The notes below the pieces were generated by a model, which was given only the letters and a program-made list of their open reading frames with translations, was not told the DNA's origin and made no database searches. This document shows, in pieces, positions 1 to 12,668 of a DNA stretch of 64,000 nucleotides (its first letter is position 1; every line of letters begins with the position of its first letter). This DNA is from Megaustenia siamemsis (taxonomy: Eukaryota; Mollusca; Gastropoda; Stylommatophora; Ariophantidae). Location: positions 84,985,015 through 85,049,014 of the forward strand of contig JAVIAB010000156.1 in the NCBI GenBank assembly GCA_032433765.1, in the 5' to 3' direction. Made by a program: the position numbers and the translations under genes.

Positions 1-1618
1 CATGAGTGTAATCTTATGATGTCTCTTACAGACAAGGGTGTAATCTTATGTCTCTTACAGACATGGGTGTAATCTTATGATGTCTCTTACAGACATGAGT
101 GTAATCTTATGATGTCTCTTACAGACATGAGTGTAATCTTATGATGTCTCTTACAGACATGAGTGTAATCTTATGATGTCTCTTACAGACATGAGTGTAA
201 TCTTATGTCTCTTACAGACATGAGTGTAATCTTATGTCTCTTACAGACATGGGTGTAATCTTATGTCTCTTACAGACATGAGTGTAATCTTATGATGTCT
301 CTTACAGACATGAGTGTAATCTTATGATGTCTCTTACAGACAAGGGTGTAATCTTATGTCTCTTACAGACATGAGTGTAATCTTATGATGTCTCTTACAG
401 ACATGAGTGTAATCTTATGATGTCTCTTACAGACATGAGTGTAATCTTATGATGTCTCTTACAGACAAGGGTGTAATCTTATGATGTCTCTTACAGACAA
501 GGGTGTAATCTTATGTCTCTTACAGACATGGGTGTAATCTTATGTCTCTTACAGACATGAGTGTAATCTTATGTCTCTTACAGACATGGGTGTAATCTTA
601 TGTCTCTTACAGACATGAGTGTAATCTTATGATGTCTCTTACAGACATGAGTGTAATCTTATGATGTCTCTTACAGACATGAGTGTAATCTTATGATGTC
701 TCTTACAGACATGGGTGTAATCTTATGTCTCTTACAGACATGAGTGTAATCTTATGATGTCTCTTACAGACATGAGTGTAATCTTATGATGTCTCTTACA
801 GACAAGGGTGTAATCTTATGTCTCTTACAGACATGAGTGTAATCTTATGTCTCTTACAGACATGGGTGTAATCTTATGTCTCTTACAGACATGGGTGTAA
901 TCTTATGTCTCTTACAGACATGGGTGTAATCTTATGTCTCTTACAGACATGGGTGTAATCTTATGTCTCTTACAGACATGGGTGTAATCTTATGTCTCTT
1001 ACAGACATGGGTGTAATCTTATGTCTCTTACAGACATGGGTGTAATCTTATGTCTCTTACAGACATGGGTGTAATCTTATGTCTCTTACAGACAAGGGTG
1101 TAATCTTATGTCTCTTACAGACATGGGTGTAATCTTATGATGTCTCTTACAGACATGGGTGTAATCTTATGATGTCTCTTACAGACAAGGGTGTAATCTT
1201 ATGTCTCTTACAGACATGGGTGTAATCTTATGTCTCTTACAGACATGGGTGTAATCTTATGATGTCTCTTACAGACAAGGGTGTAATCTTATGTCTCTTA
1301 CAGACATGAGTGTAATCTTATGATGTCTCTTACAGACAAGGGTGTAATCTTATGTCTCTTACAGACATGAGTGTAATCTTATGATGTCTCTTACAGACAA
1401 GGGTGTAATCTTATGTCTCTTACAGACATGGGTGTAATCTTATGATGTCTCTTACAGACATGAGTGTAATCTTATGATGTCTCTTACAGACAAGGGTGTA
1501 ATCTTATGTCTCTTACAGACATGGGTGTAATCTTATGTCTCTTACAGACATGGGTGTAATCTTATGTCTCTTACAGACATGGGTGTAATCTTATGTCTCT
1601 TACAGACAAGGGTGTAAT
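1..1618. repeat. 29/32-bp minisatellite array, open at the left edge
   Basis: Head-to-tail units start CATGAGTGTAATCTTATG and end TCTCTTACAGA. Two length classes occur: 32 bp with ATGATG and 29 bp with a single ATG. The first bases vary as catgag, catggg or caaggg. There are about 53 copies. From about 803 to 1110 some eleven consecutive units are all of the short class, a sign of local homogenisation. The array runs off the left end of the window, so its true length is unknown. It has no coding potential. Confidence 0.97.
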
Positions 1619-2124
1619 CATGATATTCTAAGCATGTGGAAGCCCTTCCCTTCACACGGTCGTGATCTCCATTGTCACACATCTAACCGTCAATGTGCAG
1701 GCGTCACTGTCTCCGTAAATAGTTCTGCCACTGGAGGGCACAGTAAACCATCCTAAAGCGACTCTTTATGACGCCTATAGAACCACCTGTGTAGATCAGC
1801 GAGTCAGTGTTTGTGGGACGTACAATGACTAGACTCTGTGTTCATCATAGTCTGGTTCTGTTCTCGTATTTTCTGTCTAGTGTCACAATGTTAGACCGGT
1901 CCAGTCGGCACTAGAAGTGTACAGCGTTGACTAGCAGGCAGGCATTATCACTTGAATGAACTAGAGGACGAAATGTGAACCCTGATGTTTGACACGAAAA
2001 CTAACGCCGGATGTGACACTTCCAGACATGTCACATGACATCAGTGTTCAAAGATGTCCCCGCAATTACAATCATAATCATCAAGTAACATGCATTCTGG
2101 CTTAGGTGATCATGTCTCTTCACA
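1619..2124. other. Non-repetitive spacer, no gene seen
   Basis: Unique sequence between the first array and a LINE remnant. It holds no open frame longer than about 60 codons, no recognisable domain and no RNA gene. The only structure noticed is a short palindrome near 2028-2041 (ATGTCA, CA, TGACAT). The boundary with the LINE remnant on the right is approximate. Confidence 0.6.
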
Positions 2125-2605
2125 ACTTTCTACCTCGACAGTTATTTATCATTTCTGTTGTTGACCTTCTGACTAAACCATTCTCTTAAGCTGTCTGGTA
2201 TCTTTCTCTTTGCTTCCCTCTATCTCTTCGTCCCCTCAATTTTCCCAGTTGTTACAATATTCCAGTTGTTCTCTTCTCATTACATGGCCAAAAAATGATG
2301 ATTGTTTCTTCTTAATTTTGGAAATTAGCTCTCTTTTAGCTTAGGACTCTCAGAACGTTTTCGTTACTCTTCTTAGCTGTCCATGGTATTCTCAACATTC
2401 TTCCGTAAAACCACATTTCTACAGCCTCCAGTGATTTTCATGTCTGTTGTCCTATTGTCCATGATTTACATCCATATGTTAAGACTGGCTCTACATAACA
2501 TTTAAAAACTATTATTCTTGTTTCTATTGTCAAAAATAAACTGCACATTATCTTTCTCATTTTTCGGAAAACGTATTTTGCCTGAGCTATTCAATATCTC
2601 ACCTG
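2125..2605 (-). mobile_element. Decayed non-LTR retrotransposon (LINE), C-terminal reverse-transcriptase part
   Basis: Read on the minus strand from about 2605 down, the translation gives IAQAKYVFRKM, then CYVEPVLTYGCKSWT, then VEMWFYGRMLRIPWT followed by KKSNENVL. After frameshifts come KKKQSSFFGHVMRRE and VTTGKIEGTKR. These match in order the conserved C-terminal region of many animal LINE reverse transcriptases: the YGcEtWt block, the EMWcyRRMLrIpWt block, the FFGHvmRr block and the VTGKIEGkRsRGRqr tail. At least three stops and two frameshifts break it, and the catalytic core lies outside what remains, so it is a dead 5'-truncated copy. Its upstream end runs without a gap into the 41-bp array to the right (see findings). 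The exact clade (CR1-, RTE- or Jockey-like) is not decided. Confidence 0.85.
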
Positions 2606-4608
2606 TTGTACATCTATCATCTCACCTGTTGTACATCTCAACTATTCTACATCTCACATGTTGTACATCTATCATCTCACCTGTTGTACATCTCAACTAT
2701 TCTACATCTCACATGTTGTACATCTATCATCTCACCTGTTGTACATCTATCATCTCACCTGTTGTACATCTATCATCTCACCTGTTGTACATCTCAACTA
2801 TTCTACATCTCACATGTTGTACATCTATCATCTCACATGTTGTACATCTATCATCTCACCTGTTGTACATCTATCATCTCACCTGTTGTACATCTCAACT
2901 ATTCTACATCTCACATGTTGTACATCTATCATCTCACCTGTTGTACATCTCAACTATTCTACATCTCACATGTTGTACATCTATCATCTCACCTGTTGTA
3001 CATCTCAACTATTCTACATCTCACATGTTGTACATCTATCATCTCACATGTTGTACATCTATCATCTCACCTGTTGTACATCTATCATCTCACCTGTTGT
3101 ACATCTCAACTATTCTACATCTCACATGTTGTACATCTATCATCTCACCTGTTGTACATCTCAACTATTCTACATCTCACATGTTGTACATCTATCATCT
3201 CACCTGTTGTACATCTCAACTATTCTACATCTCACATGTTGTACATCTATCATCTCAACTATTCTACATCTTACCTGTTGTACATCTATCATCTCAACTA
3301 TTCTACATCTCACCTGTTGTACATCTATCATCTCAACTATTCTACATCTTACCTGTTGTACATCTATCATCTCAACTATTCTACATCATCTCACCTGTTG
3401 TACATCTATCATCTCAACTATTCTACATCATCTCACCTGTTGTACATCTATCATCTCAACTATTCTACATCATCTCACCTGTTGTACATCTATCATCTCA
3501 ACTATTCTACATCTTACCTGTTGTACATCTATCATCTCAACTATTCTACACCTCACCTGTGTTGTACATCTATCATCTCAACTATTCTACACCTCACCTG
3601 TGTTGTACATCTATCATCTGAGCTATTCTACACCTCACCTATGTTGTACATCTATCATCTGAGCTATTCTACACCTCACCTGTGTTGTACATCTATCATC
3701 TGAGCTATTCTACACCTCACCTCTGTTGTACATCTATCATCTGAGGTATTCTACACCTCACCTATGTTGTACATCTATCATCTGGGCTATTCTACACCTC
3801 ACCTCTGTTGTACATCTATCATCTGGGCTATTCTACACCTCACCTCTGTTGTACATCTATCATCTGAGGTATTCTACACCTCACCTGTGTTGTACATCTA
3901 TCATCTGGGCTATTCTACACCTCACCTCTGTTGTACATCTATCATCTGAGCTATTCTACACCTCACCCCTGTTGTACATCTATCATCTGAGCTATTCTAC
4001 ACCTCACCTATGTTGTACATCTATCATCTGAGCTATTCTACACCTCACCTATGTTGTACATCTATCATCTGAGCTATTCTACACCTCACCCCTGTTGTAC
4101 ATCTATCATCTGAGATATTCTACACCTCACCCCTGTTGTACATCTATCATCTGAGCTATTCTACACCCACCTATGTTGTACATCTATCATCTGAGCTATT
4201 CTACACCTCACCTATGTTGTACATCTATCATCTGAGCTATTCTACACCTCACCCCTGTTGTACATCTATCATCTGAGCTATTCTACACCTCACCTATGTT
4301 GTACATCTATCATCTGGGCTATTCTACACCTCACCCTGTTGTACATCTATCATCTGAGCTATTCTACACCTCACCTATGTTGTACATCTATCATCTGAGG
4401 TATTCTACACCTCACCTATGTTGTACATCTATCATCTGAGCTATTCTACACCTCACCCTGTTGTACATCTATCATCTGAGCTATTCTACACCTCACCCCT
4501 GTTGTACATCTATCATCTGAGCTATTCTACACCTCACCCCTGTTGTAGATCTATCATCTGGGCTATTCTACACCTCACCCCTGTTGTACATCTATCATCT
4601 GATGTGAA
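2581..4608. repeat. 41-bp (modular 16/23/39-bp) minisatellite array
   Basis: The right part (about 3540-4600) is a regular 41-bp unit containing TGTTGTACATCTATCATCT and GAGCTATTCTACACCTCACC. The left part (2590-3540) mixes two submodules, a 23-bp piece ending ATCTATCAT and a 16-bp piece CTCAACTATTCTACAT, in varying order. Between 3240 and 3540 it settles to 39 bp, with three 42-bp units. About 60 submodules on the left and about 26 units on the right. Frames stay open in several phases only because stops are rare in the unit; no real protein is implied. The first unit overlaps the LINE remnant. Confidence 0.95.
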
Positions 4609-5079
4609 TAATAAAATAAATTATCATGCCAGAATTAAAGTAAAACATTTACTGAGAAACTATCTGAATTGATCGAATGACGTCATCACATAGAGATTCT
4701 AGCTGAGACATAACGCTATAAACCAAATAATGAATGTGAAAGAAACATAAGAAATAAAGATGTCTGTCTGATAAACCGAACAAAGGCAGACATTCTGTGT
4801 AATCTGGTGGCAGAATAACGTTCAGATATATAAGATAAAACATCAACAAGAGAAAAGCAGCAAGAATGCTACAGTTTTACGATGTCAAAGTCTCGCGTTT
4901 CGTCACAGACCTTTACTGGCCAACATACAACACAAACTCATCTAGCACAAGTGGGACACGGAAAGGTGTGTCGAACAGAGGGCGAATGTGTCTTCAAGTA
5001 GACTAGAGTGAGTAGGCGGAGAGGGGTGGCGGAGAGGGGTGGCGGAGAGGGGTTGCGGAGGTGGCCGAAATATTCAAAC
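4609..5079. other. Unique spacer with three copies of a 13-bp GC-rich repeat
   Basis: No gene is seen. Three perfect direct copies of GGCGGAGAGGGGT lie at 5015-5027, 5028-5040 and 5041-5053, a short purine-rich island in otherwise AT-rich sequence. A 66-codon frame on the minus strand (4649-4849) has no recognisable features and is probably chance. Confidence 0.65.
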
Positions 5080-5992
5080 TTTCAGAAACAGAAACAACGA
5101 TAAGATGGAAGAAACACTCTCAGAATTAGAAACAATGTTAAACTGAAAGAAACATTCTCAGAAATAGAAGCAATATTAAACTGGAAGAAACACTCTCAGA
5201 AATAGAAACAATGTTAAACTGGAAGAAACACTCTCAGAAATAGAAACAATGTTAAACTGGAAGAAACATTCTCAGAAATAGAAACAATATTAAACTGGAA
5301 GAAACACTCTCAGAAATAGAAACAATGTTAAACTGGAAGAAACACTCTCAGAAATAGAAACAATGTTAAACTAGAAGAAACATTCTCAGAAATAGAAACA
5401 ATATTAAACTGGAAGAAACACTCTCAGAAATAGAAACAATGTTAAACTGGAAGAAACATTCTCAGAAATAGAAACAATATTAAACTGGAAGAAACACTCT
5501 CAGAAATAGAAACAATGTTAAACTGGAAGAAACACTCTCAGAAATAGAAACAATGTTAAACTGGAAGAAACACTCTCAGAAATAGAAACAACGTTAAACT
5601 GGAAGAAAAACTCTCAGAAACAGAAACAACGATAAACTGGAAGAAACACTCTCAGAAACTGAAACAACGTTAAACTGGAAGAAACACTCTCAGAAATAGA
5701 AACAACGATAAGATGGAAGAAACACTCTCCGAAATAGAAACAACGTTAAATTGGAAGTAAAATTATCAGAAATAGAAACAACCATAAACTGGAAGAAACA
5801 CTCTCAGAAACTGAAACAACCATAAACTGGAAGAAACACTCTCAGAAGCAGAAACAACGATAAACTGGAAGAAACACTCTCAGAAATAGAAACAACGATA
5901 AACTGGAAGAAACACTCTCAGAAATAGAAACAACGATAAACTGGAAGAAACACTCTCAGAAATAGAAACAACGATAAGATGGAAGAAACCCT
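5080..5992. repeat. 38-bp minisatellite array
   Basis: About 24 direct copies of a 38-bp purine-rich unit containing GGAAGAAACACTCTCAGAAA. The left two thirds carry AACAATGTT or AACAATATT; the right third carries AACAACGATAA, so two subfamilies meet near 5580. There are occasional point changes and no interruption. It abuts the next array almost directly. Confidence 0.96.
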
Positions 5993-7184
5993 CAAACAAA
6001 GATATACAACATTGATGGTACATTCAATAAGATATACAGGATTGACTGAACATAATATAAGATATACAAGATTGATGATACATTGAATAAGATATACAAG
6101 ATTGTTGATACATTCAATAAGATATACTGGATTGAAGATACATTCATTAAGATATACAGGATTGACGGTACATTCAATAAGATGTACAATATTGATGATA
6201 CATTCATTAAGATATCAAGATTGTTGGTACATTCAATAAGATATTCAGGATTGATGATACATTCAATAAGATATACAAGATTGACGGTACATTCAATAAG
6301 ATATACAAGATTTATAATACATTCAATAAGATATACGAGATTGATGGTACAGTCAATAAGATATACAAGATTGATGGTACATTCAATAAAATATACAAGA
6401 TTGATGGTACATTCAATAAGATATACAAGGTTGATGGTACATTCAATAAAATATACAAGATTGATGGTAAATTCAATAAGATATACAAGGTTGATAGTAC
6501 ATTCAATAAGATATACAAGATTGATGGTACATTCAATAAGATATACAAGATTGATGGTACATTCAATACGATATACAACATTGATAGTACATTCAATAAG
6601 ATATACAAGATTGATGGTACATTCAATAAGATATACAAGATTGATGGTACATTCAATAAAAATTACAAGATTGATAGTACATTCAATACGATATACAGGA
6701 TTGGTGATACATTCATTATGATATACACGATTGATGGTACATTTAAAAAGATATACAGGATTGGTGATACATTCAATAAGAAATACATGATTGTAGGTAC
6801 ATTCAATAAGATATACAAGATTGCGGGTACATTCAATAAGATATACAAGATTGATGATACATTCAATAAGACATACAAGATTGATGATACATTCAATAAG
6901 ATATACAAGATTGATGGTACATTCAATAAAATATACAATATTGATGATACATTCAATAAGATATACAATATTGATGATACATTCAATAAGATATACAAGA
7001 TTGTTGATACATTCAATAAGATATACAATATTGATGATACAATCAATAAGATATACAATATTGATGATACATTCAATAAGATATACAATATTGATGATAC
7101 ATTCAATAAGATATACAATATTGATGATACATTCAATAAGATATACAATATTGATGATACATTCAATAAGATATACAGGATCGA
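5993..7184. repeat. 30-bp minisatellite array
   Basis: About 40 copies of a 30-bp unit with core AGATATACAAGATTGATGGT and tail ACATTCAAT. The period is divisible by three, so both strands are open for hundreds of codons (up to 411 on the minus strand). The predicted peptides are simple 10-residue repeats and differ with frame and strand, which argues against coding. Subfamilies: ACAAGATTGATGGT in the middle (6340-6650) and ACAATATTGATGATAC on the right (6930-7180). Confidence 0.96.
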
Positions 7185-7306
7185 TGTAGAATAACTGAGA
7201 CAAAAGCACTGCTTCATAAACAAACAAAAATGAATGTTAAAGGAAGTTAGATAAACAGTTCTTGAGTCGTTACATGGAGCCTGTACTGACATACACGTGT
7301 GAACGA

Positions 7307-7786
7307 CACTGACGGAGGCTGCTACAGTCAACTATGACTGACGGAGGCTACTACAGTCAACTATGACTGACGGAGGCTACTACAGTCAACTATGACTGAC
7401 GGAGGCTACTACAGTCACCTATAAATGACGGAGGCTACTACAGCCACCTATGACTGATGGAGGCTACTACAGTCAACTATAACTGACGAAGGCTACTACA
7501 GCCACCCATGACTGACGGAGGCTACTACAGTCACCCATGACTGACGGAGACTACTACAGTCACCTATGACTGACGGAGACTACTACAGTCACCTATGACT
7601 GACGGAGACTACTACAATCACCTATGACTGACGGAGACTACTACAGTCACCTATGACTGACGGAGACTACTACAGTCACCTATGACTGACGGAGACTACT
7701 ACAGTCACCTATGACTGACGGAGGCTACTACAGTCACCTATAACTTACGGAGGCTACTACAGTCACCTATGACTGACGGAGGCTAC
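7307..7786. repeat. 29-bp minisatellite array
   Basis: About 16 copies of a 29-bp unit containing GACTGACGGAGGCTACTACA followed by GTCACCTAT. Early units have GTCAACTAT, later ones GTCACCTAT, and 7540-7710 carry GGAGACTAC in place of GGAGGCTAC. A unique spacer of about 120 bp separates it from the 30-bp array on the left. Confidence 0.96.
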
Positions 7787-8261
7787 AACTATGATAATTT
7801 AGCCAACTTTGTTTGGTTCATGAGAAGACGAGAATGTTCCGAGAATGGAGAAAATCTCAGGAAGACACAACAACAACAACAACACAACCTAGACATTTGA
7901 GCAGCCTGTCAATGGAAGACATCAACACAGTGAAATCCAGGAATATAAATGTGTGTAAGGAACATGGTACACGGTACCCATGGGCATGGCACTTGCTGAT
8001 GTTGATGAAAGTCGTGGATAAATGAATGCAGAATGACAACAGTGTTAGCGAGTTCCGTGGGTGCAGGCATTATCTTGCGAGAGCGTTCAGGTAGACAGCC
8101 AAACACTGGAGCATGTGGTCGAGTGCAAATACACATGAGAGATGGCTATTTAAAAATGGAGCGTGTCAGATAGAAAATAAAGAGCAGGATCTCTCAGGCT
8201 AAAAGCAAGATTTCAGAGTTTGCAAAAATACTCGTACACAAACAGATCAGTGTCATGCTCT
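7787..8261. other. Unique spacer with a possible LINE remnant
   Basis: There is no supported gene. On the plus strand from 8067 one frame reads CESVQVDSQTLEHVVECK. This resembles the C-terminal Cys/His pattern of Jockey-like reverse transcriptases (Cys, then QT-x-EH, then Cys). The match is short and the upstream residues do not continue it, so it is a weak call. The 70-codon frame at 7813-8025 starts with a CAA-rich stretch and has no domain. Confidence 0.35.
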
Positions 8262-9408
8262 TGAAGTTAGGATGGGTCTTGAAGGGAGAATGGGTCTTGA
8301 AGGGAGAATGGGTCTTAAGAGGAGAATAGGTCTTGAAGGAAGAATGGGTCTTGTAGTGAGGATGGGTCTTGAAGTGAGGATGGGTCTTGAAGTCAAGATT
8401 TGTCTTAAAGTGAGGATGGATCTTGAAGGGAAGATGGGTCTTGAAGTGAGGATGGGTTTGAAGGGAAGATGGATCTTGAAGTGAAGATGGGTCTTGAAGT
8501 GAGGATGGGTCTTGAAGTGAGGATGGCTCTTGAAGTGAGGATGGGTCTTGAAGTGAGGATGGGTCTTGAAGGGAAGATGGATTTTGAATGAAAGATGGGT
8601 CGTAAAGTTAAGATAGGTCTTGAGGTAATTTTTGGGTCTTGAAGTGAGGATGTGACTTGAAGTGAATATGGGTCTTGAAGTGAAAGTGGATCTTTAAGTG
8701 ATGATGGGTCTTGAGGCGAGGATGGGTCTTGAAGAAGGGAAGATGGGTCTTGAAGAAGTGAAGATGGGTCTTGAAGGGAGGATAGGTTTTGTAGGAAGGA
8801 TGGATCTTGAAGTGAAGATGGGTCTTGGAGTGAGGCTGGGTCTCGAAGTGAGGATGGATCTTGAAGTGAGGATGAGTCTTAAAGTGTAGATGGGTCTTGA
8901 AGTGAGGCTGGGTCTTGAAGGGAGAATAGGTTTTGAAGACAGAATGGGTCCTGAAGTGAAGATGGGTCTTGAAGGGAGAATGGGTCTTGAAATGAAGATG
9001 AGTCTTGAAGGTAGAATGGGTCTTGAAGTGAAGATGAATCTTAAAGTGAAGATGGGTCTTGAAGTGAAGATGGGTCTTGAAGTGAAGATGGGTCTTGAAG
9101 TGAAGATGAATCTTGAAGTGAAGATGGGTCTTGAAGTGAAGATGGGTCTTGAAGTGAAGATGAATCTTGAAGTGAAGGTGGGTCTTGAAGTGAAGATGGG
9201 TCTTGAAGTGAAGATGAGTCTTGAAGTGAAGATGGGTCTTGAAGTGAAGATGGTTCTTGAAGTGAAGATGAATCTTGAAGTGAAGATAGGTCTTGAAGTG
9301 AAGATAGGTCTTGAAGTGAAGATGGGTCTTGAAGTGAAGATGAATCTTGAAGTGAAGATGGGTCTTGAAGGTAGAATGGGTCTTGAAGTGAAGATTAATC
9401 TTGAAGTG
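8262..9408. repeat. 18-bp minisatellite array
   Basis: About 63 copies of an 18-bp unit GGGTCTTGAAGTGAAGAT, with variants GGGAGA, GTGAGG and GATGAATC. The plus-strand reading gives an open frame of six-residue repeats (MGLEVK), up to 203 codons, but the frame is interrupted in the left half (8485-8700 and 8889) by indels and stops. The right part (9000-9400) is the most uniform, with GATGAATC recurring every three or four units. I treat it as non-coding. Confidence 0.93.
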
Positions 9409-9699
9409 TCAATGATAAAAAGCGCTCATGACGTCTTTTGGTTTCTAGGAAATAGAGCGTTAGTATCTACATTTCAACGACATCCAAATATTTGTGAGTG
9501 ATGTGGTCATTATAACGCCTGGCCGATCGAATTTTCCAGTGAAAGTAACTGATACTAAATTTCAGGTTCTGAGTGAACATGACAGTCACCCCAAATCAGC
9601 AGTTGTATCCTTGCTATCATTGCTCAGCTGACAAGTGCACTGATCACCTCGATACTGAGACGTTCAATAAAATATTAAATATAAACAGCAGTGCTTTAT

Positions 9700-10072
9700 G
9701 GAGCATGGACAATATAAATAGAAGTCAAATATAGCTCTTCTATCAATGGACAATATACAAACAGTTCAGATATAGTTCTTCTATCAATGGACAATATACA
9801 AACATTTCAAATATAGCTCTTCTATCAATGGACAATATACAAACAGTTCAAATATAGCTCTTCTATCAATGGACAATATACAAACATTTCAAATATAGCT
9901 CTTCTATCAATGGACAATATACAAACAGTTCAAATATAGTTCTTCTATCAATGGACAATGTACAAACAGTTCAAATATAGCTCTTCTATCAATGGACAAT
10001 GTACAAACAGTTCAGATATAGCTCTTTTATCAGTGGACAATATACAAACAGTTCAGATATAGCTCTTCTGGG
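9700..10072. repeat. 41-bp minisatellite array
   Basis: About nine copies of a 41-bp unit containing GGACAATATACAAACAGTTC and ATATAGCTCTTCTATCAAT. Copies alternate between AACAGTTCA and AACATTTCA. The stretch before it (9409-9699) is unique with no gene seen. Confidence 0.95.
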
Positions 10073-10245
10073 CTCTAAAGGACATATTTGTGTTGCAATA
10101 GTTCCCACTCAATCGCAAGGGTTGGGCATGGAAGCGCTGTGTCGCTAGATGTCACAATAGTTTCTCGACCCAACAAATTCGCCTTCGTCATGGCTTTATT
10201 TACTCAACAATTTTTTTCCCCAGACAGCGGCCATTGATGACAGAG

Positions 10246-12668
10246 AAGTAGACGGCTAGAAATAGGATCTCACTACCCAGAGAGGGCTAGAAATAGGATC
10301 TCACTACCCAGAGAGGGCTAGATATAGGATCTCACTACCCAGAGAGGGCTAGAAACAGGATCTCACTACCCAGAGAGGGCTAGAAATAGGATCTCTCTAC
10401 CCAGAGAGGGCTAGAAATAGGATCTCTCTACCCAGTGAGGGCTAGAAATAGGATCTCACTACCCAGAGAGGGCTAGAAATAGGATCTCACTACCCAGAGA
10501 GGGCTAGATATAGAATCTCACTACCCAGAGAGGGCTAGATATAGGATCTCACTACCCAGAGAGGGCTAGATATAGGATCTCACTACCCAGAGAGCGCTAG
10601 AAATAGGATCTCACTACCCAGAGAGGGCTAGATATAGGATCTCACTACCCAGAGAGGGCTAGATATAGGATCTCACTACCCAGAGAGGGCTAGATATAGG
10701 ATCTCACTACCCAGAGAGGGCTAGATATAGGATCTCACTACCCAGAGAGGGCTAGATATAGGATCTTAATACCCAGAGAGGGCTAGATATAGGATCTCAC
10801 TACCCAGAAAGAGCTAGATGTAGCATCTCACTACACAGAGAGGGATAGATATAGGATCTCACCACCCAGACGGGGCTAAATATAGGATCTCACTACCCAG
10901 AGAGGGCTAGATATAGGATCTTAATACCCAGAGAGGGCTATATATAGGATCTCACTGCCCAGCGAGGGCTAGATATAGGATCTCACTACACAGAGAGGGC
11001 TAGATATAGGATCTTAATACCCAGAGAGGGCTATATATAGGATCTCACTACACAGAGAGGGCTAGATATAGGATCTTAATACCCAGAGAGGGCTATATAT
11101 AGGATCTCACTACACAGAAGGGGCTAGATATAGGATCTCACTACACAGAGAGGGCTAGATATAGGATCTTAATACCCAGAGAGGGCTATATATAGGATCT
11201 CACTGCCCAGCGAGGGCTAGATATAGGATCTCACTACCCAGAGCGCGCTAGATATAGGATCTCACTACCCAGAGAGGGCTAGATATAGGATCACACTACC
11301 CAGAGAGGGCTAAACATAGGATCTTAATACCCAGAGAGGGCTAGATATAGGATCTCACTGCCCAGCGAGGGCTAGATATAGGATCTCACTACCCAGAGAG
11401 GGCTAGATATAGGATCTCACTACCCAGAGAGGGCTAGATGTAGGATCTCACTACCCAGAGAGGGCTAGATATAGGATCTCACTACCCAGAGCGGGCTAGA
11501 TTCAGGATCTCCCTACCCAGATAGGGCTGTATATTGGATCTCACTACCCAGAGAGGGCAAGATATAGAATCTCCCTACCCAGAAAGGGCTATTTGTAGGA
11601 TCTCATTACACAGAGAGGGCTAGACATTGGATCTCACTACTCAGAGAGGGCTAGACATCGGATCTCACTACCCAGAGAGTGCTAGACATCGGATCTCACT
11701 ACCCAGAGAAAGCTAGACATTGGATCTCACTACTCAGAGAGGGCTAGACATCGGATCTCACTACACAGAGAGGGCTATACATCGGATCTCACTACCCAGA
11801 GAGTGGTAGACATCGGATCTCACTACCCAGAGAGGGCTAGACATTGGATCTCACTACCCAGAGAGTGGTAGACATCGGATCTCACTACACAGAGAGGGCT
11901 AGACATTGGATCTCACTACCCAGAGAGTGGTAGACATCGGATCTCACTATCCAGAGAGGGCTAGACATTGGATCTCACTACTCAGAGAGTGTTAGACATC
12001 GGATCTCACTACACAGAGAGGGCTAGACATTGGATCTCACTAATCAGAGAGGGCTAGACATCGGATCTCACTACCCAGAGAGTGGTAGACATCGGATCTC
12101 ACTACCCAGAGAGTGCTAGACATCGGATCTCACTACCCAGAGAGTGGTAGACATCGGATTTCACTACACAGAGAGTGGTAGACATCGGATCTCACTACCC
12201 AGAGAGTGGTAGACATCGGATCTCACTACCCAGAGAGGGCTAGACATCGGATCTCACTACCCAGAGAGGGCTAGACATCGGATCTCACTACCCAGAGAGG
12301 GCTAGACATCGGATCTCACTACCCAGAGAGGGCTAGACATCGGATCTCACTACCCAGAGAGGGCTAAACATCGGATCTCACTACCCAGAGAGGGCTAGAC
12401 ATCGGATTTCACTAGCCAGAGAGGGCTAGACATCGGATCTCACTACCCAGAGAGTGGTAGACATCGGATTTCACTACCCAGAGAGTGGTAAACATCGGAT
12501 CTCACTACCCAGAGAGGGCTAGACATCGGATCTCACTACCCAGAGAGTGGTAGACATCGGATTTCACTACCCAGAGAGGGCTAGACATAGGATCTCACTA
12601 CCCAGAGAGGGCTAGACATAGGATCTCACTACCCAGAGAGGGCTAGATATAGGATCTCAGTACCCAGA
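10246..12668. repeat. 31-bp minisatellite array with two subfamilies
   Basis: About 78 copies of a 31-bp unit containing GGATCTCACTACCCAGAGAG. In the left half the variable part reads GGCTAGATATA; in the right half it reads GGCTAGACATC or GTGGTAGACATC. The switch falls near 11600, and the last three units revert to GACATAGG or GATATAGG. Units with ATCTTAATACCC recur between 10760 and 11340, each followed by GGCTATATATAGG or a close variant, suggesting multi-unit duplications. The period of 31 does not hold a frame open. Confidence 0.96.

Noticed and set aside
2518..4672. Frames of up to 367 codons over the 41-bp array
   Set aside because: Peptides are pure repeats of His-Leu-Ser, Cys-Thr-Ser and Tyr-Ile blocks, open in three plus frames at once. 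No domain or start context is seen.
5992..7331. 411-codon minus-strand protein over the 30-bp array
   Set aside because: The opposite strand is equally open because the period is 10 codons. The peptide is simple repeats only.
8272..9501. MGLEVK-repeat protein as a real gene
   Set aside because: The frame is broken several times in the left half, units vary without regard to codon position, and there is no signal, domain or neighbouring gene.
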